Shown in pieces: positions 56,426-64,000 of a stretch of DNA of 64,000 nucleotides; position 1 is the first letter of the stretch, and each line of letters starts with the position of its first letter. Below the pieces are notes generated by a model, which searched no databases, was not told where the DNA came from, and saw only the letters and a list, made by a program, of their open reading frames with translations. Both the position numbers and the translations under genes were made by a program. Location of the stretch: assembly GCF_048544455.1 (NCBI RefSeq), contig NC_133529.1:54121401-54185400 (forward strand), given 5' to 3'. The DNA comes from Silene latifolia. Taxonomy: Eukaryota > Streptophyta > Magnoliopsida > Caryophyllales > Caryophyllaceae.

Positions 56426-57704
56426 TGTTGGAGTAAGTGTCCTCGACAATAGTGCGATCATATTATTAAAACTCATAATAAGAATACATAATGGGGTGAT
56501 TCATTTTTTATACATCAACTGATCAACATTAATCAGTAATGATTGACTGATTAGAGTTTGACATTACTATCGTTTAACGGTGGTAAGCAGTTGATCCCTT
56601 AAGGTCACACCTAAAGGAAAATTCTCTTAATAGATAAATTAATTAATTGTATAATGATACAGATTAATTAATTCCTTAAAATTGAACAATTTGCATATGT
56701 AAGTGAGACTATGAATCTTATTGTAATTCGATTAAATGAGATTCGTTTTAGTAAATAAAATGTTATATATTACTAAAACTTTGTTTATGAAACAACAAAA
56801 TTAAGAATGAATAGTTAATTATAATTGCAATATGTTGTAGATTATATTAACATGGATCATTTTATTTACATGTAATTGGGAATTACTAGTCAAATATTGT
56901 ATATAATTAATTTAATATATGTAATGATATTTAATTGTTAAATATGCATTAATATTATTAACAACATGTTACATGTCACATGTTACACATTATATGACAA
57001 TGTGACAATTGACAAAAATAAAATGGACTCCATATTATCTATATGGACCGGTTTTTAGAGGGATTTAGGACTAATATGGTTAATTACTTTTAATTGTTAA
57101 AAGCATAATGATTACCATCTAATCCTAGACTATACCCTAGTTTGTTTTGAGAAGAACAATAGAAAAAGGAAAAGGGCATGCATTAGCTTAATGGCCTTCC
57201 CCCCACCGGTTTTCTCTCCTCTAAAAACCATTAGAGTTGTTCTTATTTACTCAAATTCATTCCTATATTTTACACACTCACTCTTCTCTCCTTTTCTCTC
57301 TAAAATTAAGTTTTAGAAAAGAAAATAAAGTTGTTCAAAAATCTTATATTTAGATTACTAAAATTAGTAATAGAAATAATAATAAGATTAATTTTAAGGT
57401 CACTAATTTAATATATCTAGTTAATATATAAATTAGTATTAAGGGTTTGTCTTGGTGCAATTGAAAGGAGGATCTCACAATATTGAGACTAGGAGGATCA
57501 TCCATATATTTTAAGCTCAAGAACAAGTAGGAAAGGAGTTCTTACTTGTGCCTTTAAAATCCGATTTCCATAATGTAAGGAACATTTTCTTTACTTATCC
57601 TTTGTTTTATTTGGTTATGCATGCATAAGATCACCATATTTAATTAATGAGTAATTAGATAAATTATTAAAGAGTTTAATTTAAGGGTTTTTGAATCCTT
57701 TCAA
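56426..57704 (+). repeat. Copia-E 5' LTR (1279 bp)
   Basis: It starts TGTTGGAGTAAGTG and ends CCTTTCA, with PBS two bases later. No partner LTR is in the window. It contains a few short poly-pyrimidine runs (57240-57300) and no ORF of interest. Confidence 0.85.
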
Positions 57705-57706
57705 TT

Positions 57707-57719
57707 GGTATCAAGAGCT
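57707..57719 (+). promoter_or_regulatory. Copia-E primer-binding site, tRNA-iMet type
   Basis: TGGTATCAAGAGC is the tRNA-iMet-like site with one extra A, a form common in plant copia elements. It marks the inner LTR end. Confidence 0.85.
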
Positions 57720-58480
57720 TTGGTTGTTGCATGCATAATCGGCTTAGTTTTTCCGACTAAATTAAAACATGAAATTTGTGATTTATATGAATAAGCCACG
57801 AAATTATTTTTCATGTCATATATTCTGGTCCTAAAATTAATTTAGGTCATTTTGATGATTTATGGTATTTTTTAGCTCATTTTAATAATTTTTAATAATT
57901 TTATTACATTTAAATGAATAAAATGGTAATTAAAATGCTAAAAAGAGTTAAACTTTGTCTCTGACCTTGAATTTTTTTATATAACCTCACATACATATTT
58001 TACTTATTTTAAATAAAATTTCGTATAAATTTGATTTATTTTTCATGATTTATAATTTTTATGAGATAAAAATGACATAAATGGAAGTAAAATGGTTAAA
58101 ATTAGTTAAACTTCGAAATAGGCCATGAAATTTTAATACATTGTCATATGAACATGTTACTCACTGTGTGTAAAATTTTAGATGAACTTGATTCATTTTG
58201 CATGATTTATGAATTTTTAGTATAAAAATGACATAAATAGTGACTATTTTAGCAAAAATAGCTAAAATAAATTACATGGCATGAGAAAATTATTTTAGGT
58301 TGAATTATTATCCCACAAATCAGATGTAAAGTTGGAACATTGATTAGATTAATCTTCATATGATTTAGATGTTTTATTAGATAAAACCGATCAATACCAA
58401 CTATATTTTTCTCGAAATTAATTCGAAAATTTTAACCTAGATTTTTGACATTATTAGTGTCATGGAATTATTCCAGAATG
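57720..58480 (+). other. Copia-E leader, part before CACTA-1
   Basis: AT-rich leader with no ORF. It continues at 62145 after CACTA-1; ATG at 58478-58480 and 62142-62144 is the 3-bp target duplication. Confidence 0.7.
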
Positions 58481-58499
58481 CACTAGTAGAAATAAGGTG

Positions 58500-58645
58500 A
58501 TCGGCATCGCCACAATGGCATCGGTCTTACAAAGAACCGATGGCAATTGTAATTTTGAGCGATATTGGCATCGGTTGTTTGTAAAAAACCGATGTCATTA
58601 ATGTTCTTGAAGAACTGGCATCGGTTATAAGTTGAAACCGATGTC
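58500..58645. repeat. CACTA-1 left subterminal repeats
   Basis: GGCATCGGT and its inverse ACCGATGxCA occur six or so times, often as hairpin pairs around 10-15 bp loops. They would be the transposase-binding sites by analogy with En/Spm. The right set is at 61870-62120. Confidence 0.85.
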
Positions 58646-58986
58646 AATCGTTGTTAACCACGATTACATAAACATACACATACAGCCACAACCTTTCCCA
58701 TTACTTGACCTACCCACTCTCCTTGCAACCGTCCGGAGCCGCTCACCAACGCCAACCACTATGCCACTCACCACCACCACGTTGTTCATCTCTTATTCAT
58801 TATCTCGTCGAACACCTCGCTCGTTATCGACTACCACACTTCCCTCGCCCTACCCCACCACCTGACCATCCTTTATCACCATTCGAACACTGTCGCTCAA
58901 ACCCTTCTTCAAAGTTAGCAGGTATTTTTTTTAAAAAATTTCAATTGCTTTAATTAATTTTCAAAATATATGATTATACTGCCTTT

Positions 58987-59095
58987 GTAAGCAAAATTTC
59001 GGGTTTTGCGGGTGTAACGAAGGTGTTCGATGAATTGCCTGCTAGAAATATTTTTTCTGAAATTGACGCTGGTTATTGTGTTCTTAGTAGGTTCA
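58987..59095 (+). pseudogene. Possible PPR-protein fragment captured in CACTA-1
   Basis: The frame reads KVFDELPARNIFSEIDAGYC, like the A/B helix of a pentatricopeptide repeat (KVFDEMPxRN...). It is only about 35 residues long and has no start. It may be a captured host exon. With one repeat only, chance similarity cannot be excluded. Confidence 0.35.
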
Positions 59096-59928
59096 ATTTA
59101 GTTGCAATTTTATACTTAATTAGTGTTACTTTCTTAATCAGAAATCTAAATTTTCTGGCCAAATCGAATAGGTGATGATTATTGTGTAATGTTTGTATTG
59201 TTTCGAATTATACAAACTTGGATTGTTGTGTAGTGTTTATTTTGTGATTTGAAGTTAAATATAGCATGATTTATGTTTCATTATAAGTATTTGGCTTAGA
59301 CTGAGTGGATTTGATGATTAGGGTTGATGAAATTAGGGATTTTCTCTTCAATAAAAATTAGAGATTTCTGATTTTTTGTTTTTAAAGTTGGTTTATTAAC
59401 TGGTTTCATCCTTATGATTGCATATTTGTCTTGTGTTTGTGCCTAAATGCATCATTTCCCAGAAGTAATGCCTCTTTATGTTTCGATAATTTTTACCACA
59501 CATCTCCCTGGAACTAATCCCTCTTATGTTTCCATTTTTAGTCGATCTTTAGAATCCTGAAGCGCAAAGTGCAGTGCTATAAGCATCCCCTAAGAAGCAA
59601 CGAAATTGAAGGTGTTCATACCTCAAACTTTCTCTCTGAACCATGAACTGTGTATAAATTAGGGTTTGTCAATCGGGGCATTTTAATCACTAACTCTAAA
59701 TTATTTTCACATGAAGTCAATAGGGTATATGGACCAGCATGAAGTCAACATTCTCACTCAATAATACTCTGATATCATGAAAAGAAAGAGCAAGCCTATT
59801 ATATTGTCACACCGTATGCTTTGTTTTCTCGTACTCACATAATTTGCGGCAGTGTCTTGAGGTCTTTGCATTATTCCTTTCTGGTGTGTTGACTAATAAA
59901 GTAGCTTTTCTTTGTTGTTTAACTACAG

Positions 59929-60295
59929 ACATGCTTCCAGGCTTGCATCAAGGGCAAGAAATGATGTCAAATTCTGAAGCATCATCTGCAATCTTCATGG
60001 ATGATGATCAGGTTTGTGATAATAGATGTCATATTTACTGTCATTGTACAACTATTTATTAAAATTCACTGGATGTAATTTTTGTTCGCTAGACAGAGAT
60101 AAATCGTATACTTTTACATTCAACTGGTTTGTACCTTTTTTTTCCACAGGTTGAAGTTAGTGTGAAAATTAAAAAGGCTTATTGCCCCCTAAAAGTAGTT
60201 AAAGGAAATCCTTATCTGGAATACCTGAAATACATTTTGTTCCCATGGTTCAAGGAGTTATCTGTTGAACGCAAAGCTGAATTTAGTGGAGCTAA
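59929..60295 (+). pseudogene. Two spliced exons of an unrecognised host gene in CACTA-1
   Basis: Exon 59929-60011 follows a good acceptor (TTTAACTACAG) and has an ATG at 59931 (MLPGLHQGQEMM). Its donor is CAG/GTTTGT. Exon 60150-60295 follows TTTTCCACAG and reads VEVSVKIKKAYCPLKVV, then LKYILFPWFKELSVERKAEF, with donor AA/GTAAG. Phases agree (0). Both stay open, so they are probably real exons. I do not recognise the family. A continuation into the exon at 60999 is possible in phase, but that exon makes better sense in another frame. Confidence 0.5.
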
Positions 60296-60974
60296 GTAAG
60301 CCCTTTTCATGTCAGAAATGTAATATTAGCAATCTCCAAAAATTTTATGTTTCCTTATATTGCTCAATTGTCTGGCCGACCTTTTAGAACGTACAACAAT
60401 TGCGAAGAATTGGTAGTTGACTATGAATTAGTGTAATGATAACCCAATAACCACTGGTGGACACTCAATAGCCCTGAGGAGAACTCTAGAAATGGTTTTC
60501 CCATGTAACTATTTTAACAGCTGTTATGGCCTTCTCTCAGACATTTTCACGAACTACAACAAAAGTGGAAGAAGAGGTTCGTTTAAGAGGAGAATGATGC
60601 TACAATTGTGGAAGAAGAGGTTCGTTTAAGAGGAGAATGATGGATTAGAGTGGATAACTGTGTGAGCCTATGAGGTAATATAAGCGAGACTCTCCTGGTA
60701 ATTCTAAACCTAAGTTGCTGCAACTTAAATAACTTCTATTCTTTTTATTGAAGTAGATTTATGAAGAAAATCTTCATGTGTTATACTGATGTCAATGCTC
60801 TACCTAGATCACTGCTATGGTACTTATGGTTCTTGTTGTCTCAAAACTGATTTTATACTGATGATGTTGATGTTCTCTTCGTGCAATTTGGTTAGATTGG
60901 TGGGATGTTGATTCAATTTTTACCTTTTATGGCTGCTTTACTGTGTAAACTGTCAAGATACTGTCAAGTCCTGA

Positions 60975-61209
<235 letters not shown>

Positions 61210-61564
61210 GTAACCGTGGTGTAACCTAATTTTCGTCCTTTTTTCTTGTGGCTTTCTAGTAGTGAGTCAGCCCGACCGTCTTATAGTTGACGCCATTTGC
61301 TTAGGTAGGATAGAACTCTTGACGTGTTATATGCCTAGGAAACTGTTTAAGTGGGCAGTTTAAGTTTGCTGTTCTCTTCGTGCGAATTGGTTAGAAATCT
61401 GAGTGAGTGTGGCCTAGACTTTGGATGTGAGGCCAGCAAAAGCTCATTTGTTTGTGCGTATCCTTTGAGTAGTATTTAATCTATAAATTGTTTCAAGTAG
61501 TTTATTTCTCTTTCTAAGTTGTAGTTTAGTTAATCATTATATTGTTCTTGTTTACGGTGTGCAG

Positions 61565-61660
61565 GTTCAGCAATTACACCCGAAGAGATGAACGAGGTTC
61601 GGGAGTTTTGGGCTCTATCTTGTAACAAAAATATACAATGTAGTGAACAGTTGACTTTGA
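61565..61660 (+). pseudogene. Possible third captured exon in CACTA-1
   Basis: After a good acceptor (TTACGGTGTGCAG) one frame reads SAITPEEMNEVREFWALSCN and stays open to 61671. The source gene is not recognised. Another frame stops at 61623-61625. It may be the 3' exon of the fragment at 59929-60295 or an unrelated piece. Confidence 0.3.
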
Positions 61661-61864
61661 TACTTGAATAGTTATGGGTTTTTATGTATATGATTGTGTT
61701 GCTGGATACAATAATTTTGTTGAATGGTTGTATTGGAATCGCAGGTTATAAAATTTAGATTGCTCAATTTATATAGATATGCTGCCAAAATTTCTATAGC
61801 TTTTATGAAAATAAATACATGTTGTATAATTTATTATTAAGGGCAAAAAAAAAAATTAATTGGC

Positions 61865-62125
61865 ATGATTGACATCGGTTGCTATGATACAACCGATGCC
61901 AAAATGTCAAAATTGGCATCGGTTTCGTATGTACAACCGATACAAATATATGTAAATTGGCATCGGTTGGAACCGATGCCAATAGAAGAACAACCGATGC
62001 CAATATGCGTAAATTGACATCGGTTGTGCAAACGATGCCAATTGAATAAAAGGTCATTGGCATCGCCTCGATTGGCATCGGTTGAGAACCGATGCCAATC
62101 ACTGTTTAAAACCGATGCCAATAGC
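61865..62125. repeat. CACTA-1 right subterminal repeats
   Basis: About ten units of GGCATCGGTT or AACCGATGCC in both orientations, closely spaced, some as perfect hairpins (for example GGCATCGGTTGAGAACCGATGCC, 62077-62097 region). They mirror the left set. Confidence 0.88.
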
Positions 62126-62144
62126 CTTAATTGTACTAGTGATG

Positions 62145-63604
62145 TTCAAAATTTAAAATTCAAATTTTGAAATTATTGTAATTTAATTTGGATTTATTCA
62201 TAAAAGGTTATGATATTAAGGTAAAAAATGAGCATAATTGATATATCAAGTTGAATTATTGTCAAAAAATTGAGTAATGACTAATTTTTGAGTCCTAAAA
62301 GGTTAGGATAATTAACTTGGACTAAAATTAGATTTTAGTAATATTTTGTGTAATTTTAATAAGTTAAAATTGCGAATATCCATAAAAACCGGTTTATATT
62401 TACGATATAAGTTTAAATAGGGCGATTTGACACATAATTGGCATGTTAGACATATATTATATTGCTGCATTTTTCATTAATGATGAATGTCATATTTCTT
62501 TTATATAATTTTGAATTATGTAATTTTATCTTAGTATGGCCTTAGTTTAATTGATATTACCCGTAATGTAAGGGAATATTGATTCGGTTGTAATTTAATA
62601 TTATCTCGTATCACTTTTATTTTATTTCGTTTAGATTTCATTTTACAAATGTATAATAGGAAGTACTATATACATTTTATTATTTAATTATTTGTAATCC
62701 CAGAGTTTCCTAAAGACGGTGCCATTCGGAAAGGAGTTTCGATCAAGACGGTGTTTGTCCTTGGGAGGCATGTCACATGAAGATTCAAGGGACCAAAGGA
62801 GTTGGTTCCCGAATATGTAATAGAATATAATATTTTCTATTTTAGGAAAGGCCATACTAGGACATTTATTTTCTTTATTTGCTTGTTTTATATGTTTGCA
62901 TGCATTGCCAAATCGCCATAACTTCACATGCATATTTAATCATTTTATCGACTATTGTCAATTAAAATTATCATGTATTCATCGATTTAGTTCACTTAAA
63001 GATGATAGATAATAAATCGACAAGACCTCACATATATTTAAAAATTGAGATTAGCCTTACCAAATAGTAGGACTTATGAATCCCTTTGACATTTGGGGTA
63101 GATTCGGTTCCCCGTGGTACTTTCATTTTTCATTGTGTAAGTGGGGTAATAAAACGTTATTACACGCGGAATTTGGTTGGACTCAACGGGATTTAAAGAC
63201 TAGTCTTATGTTCCGGGGCTAGAGATGGATTCTATGAAATACATCGACCGAGAATTCTATAGTAGAATCAATTAAAGAGTTAATTCACCAAATTTATCCA
63301 AGTATGGGTTAAATCGGTTTCCCGTGCCCATGTTTGTATAAAATTGGATCTCGGAATTATTTATATAATTTAGGTGCGAGGTCATTATATAAATGCATAT
63401 TTTCTTTAAAACCTTGTTAAAATGTTTACAAGTAAAAATGATAAATGTTAATTGTTTACTTCATTTCCCTTTTGTAGTCAATTTCAATTAATTTGCAATA
63501 ACAACTCTGATTTCAACCGCTTCTACTAGTGGAACCGCTCCACCTCTCACCAATGCTTCTTGGCTCCGATCCTTTATGGATCAATGTAAACTTGAAAAGA
63601 ATGG
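62145..63604 (+). pseudogene. gag: Copia-E leader (second part) and start of gag
   Basis: The leader continues to about 63490. Its last 600 bp resemble the end of the Copia-1 leader (for example AATTCTATAGTAGAATCAATTA against the Copia-1 counterpart). The gag start codon is not clear. The frame then reads TSGTAPPLTNASWLRSFMDQ and CKLEKNG, equivalent to SSWLKMFMDQ in Copia-1 gag. At about 63604 it stops matching gag and enters chromovirus pol. Only some 35 codons of gag remain; all of pol and the 3' LTR are missing. Confidence 0.75.
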
Positions 63605-64000
63605 TGAAACCGAGGGATGAGATGTCTAAGATGGGGATCCATATGATTCGAAAGGGGGATGCTATCGGGGACTTGACTATCGAACCTGATTTGTATGATG
63701 ACATAAAGAGGAAACAGGTACTTGATCCCAAGACTCTAGAGTGGAAGACAAGGTTAGAAAGTGGCATAGCTTCAAGGTTTTCTATCCACATAGATGGGAG
63801 TGTTCATTTTGATGGGAGATGGTGTGTTCCTAGTGATGCGGACTTAAAGGTTGATCATGACAGAGGCTTATTGCACTCCTTATTCAGTTCATCCGGGTGG
63901 TGACAAGCTTTATAAGGACTTAAAGAAAACGTTTTGGCGGTCTAACATGAAGAAGGATGTGGCCTAAGTGTCTAACTTGCCAAAGAGTAAAGGATGAACC
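63605..64000 (+). pseudogene. pol: Chromovirus F pol: RNase H end and integrase zinc finger
   Basis: From about 63605 the frame reads DEMSKMGIHMIRKGD, then IEPDLYDDIKRKQ and FSIHIDGSVHFDGRWCVP. This is the linker and start of integrase in chromoviruses. A frameshift at about 63850 follows; in other frames HPGGDKLYKDLKKTFW and CLTCQRVKDE give the H2C2 zinc finger, with two more stops. The catalytic core lies right of the window. Gag, protease and RT of this element are absent between here and the leader at 56425. Confidence 0.85.

Overview
The window is a block of plant repetitive DNA with no host gene that I can recognise. The evidence for a large-genome eudicot is the mix of lineages: Ty1/copia, Athila, Tat/Ogre-type and chromovirus Ty3/gypsy elements, an L1-type LINE and a CACTA transposon. 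A Caryophyllaceae source such as Silene is only a guess. Almost every coding stretch is an old retrotransposon protein with in-frame stops or frameshifts. Names used below: Copia-1, Athila-G, chromovirus-H/F, Athila-A, LINE-L, Tat-B, Tat-C, Tat-D, Copia-E, CACTA-1, and solo LTRs S1, S2 and S3.

Layout, left. 1-4631 is Copia-1 on the minus strand (integrase start, protease, gag, long leader, tRNA-iMet PBS, complete 5' LTR). It interrupts Athila-G pol (4632-8209, plus), which is itself split by solo LTR S1 (6157-7953, TSD AGGCA). A chromovirus LTR (H) starts at 8210. Inside it lies Athila-A (8404-21946, minus, TSD TCCAT), which has two LTRs about 98% alike, gag-protease and an ATHILA-type ORF but no reverse transcriptase or integrase. 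Its 5' LTR is interrupted by Tat-type solo LTR S2 (18174-20697). LTR H resumes at 21952, carries a (TTG)57 tract, and stops against LINE-L (about 23097-27717, minus).

Layout, right. Tat-B (plus) starts at 28321 with a 2.6 kb LTR, a tRNA-Arg PBS, a 61-bp tandem array and gag. Its gag is split at 33654 by Tat-C (33654-45326, minus, TSD CAAAC), whose 5' LTR holds solo LTR S3 (43807-45299, TSD TCGGT). Tat-B pol then runs from 45332 to 51015, followed by an antisense ORF that is cut by Tat-D (52302-56096, plus). Tat-D ends abruptly in RT and abuts the 3' tip of a chromovirus LTR plus its PBS (F). Copia-E (56426 onward) sits in that chromovirus leader and contains CACTA-1 (58481-62141, TSD ATG). 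Copia-E breaks off in early gag at about 63604 and is fused directly to chromovirus integrase, which runs off the window.

How the parts relate. The relative order of insertion can be read from the nesting. S1 is younger than Athila-G. Athila-A is younger than LTR H, and S2 younger than Athila-A. Tat-C is younger than Tat-B, and S3 younger than Tat-C. Tat-D is younger than Tat-B, and CACTA-1 younger than Copia-E. The least ordinary items are a spliced antisense gene with its own TATA box inside Tat-C, host-gene exons (including alanine aminotransferase) captured by CACTA-1, clusters of the palindrome TCGATCGA shared by different LTR families, a tRNA-like unit inside the Copia-1 LTR, and two deletion junctions that may join H and F into one chromovirus hosting most of the nest.
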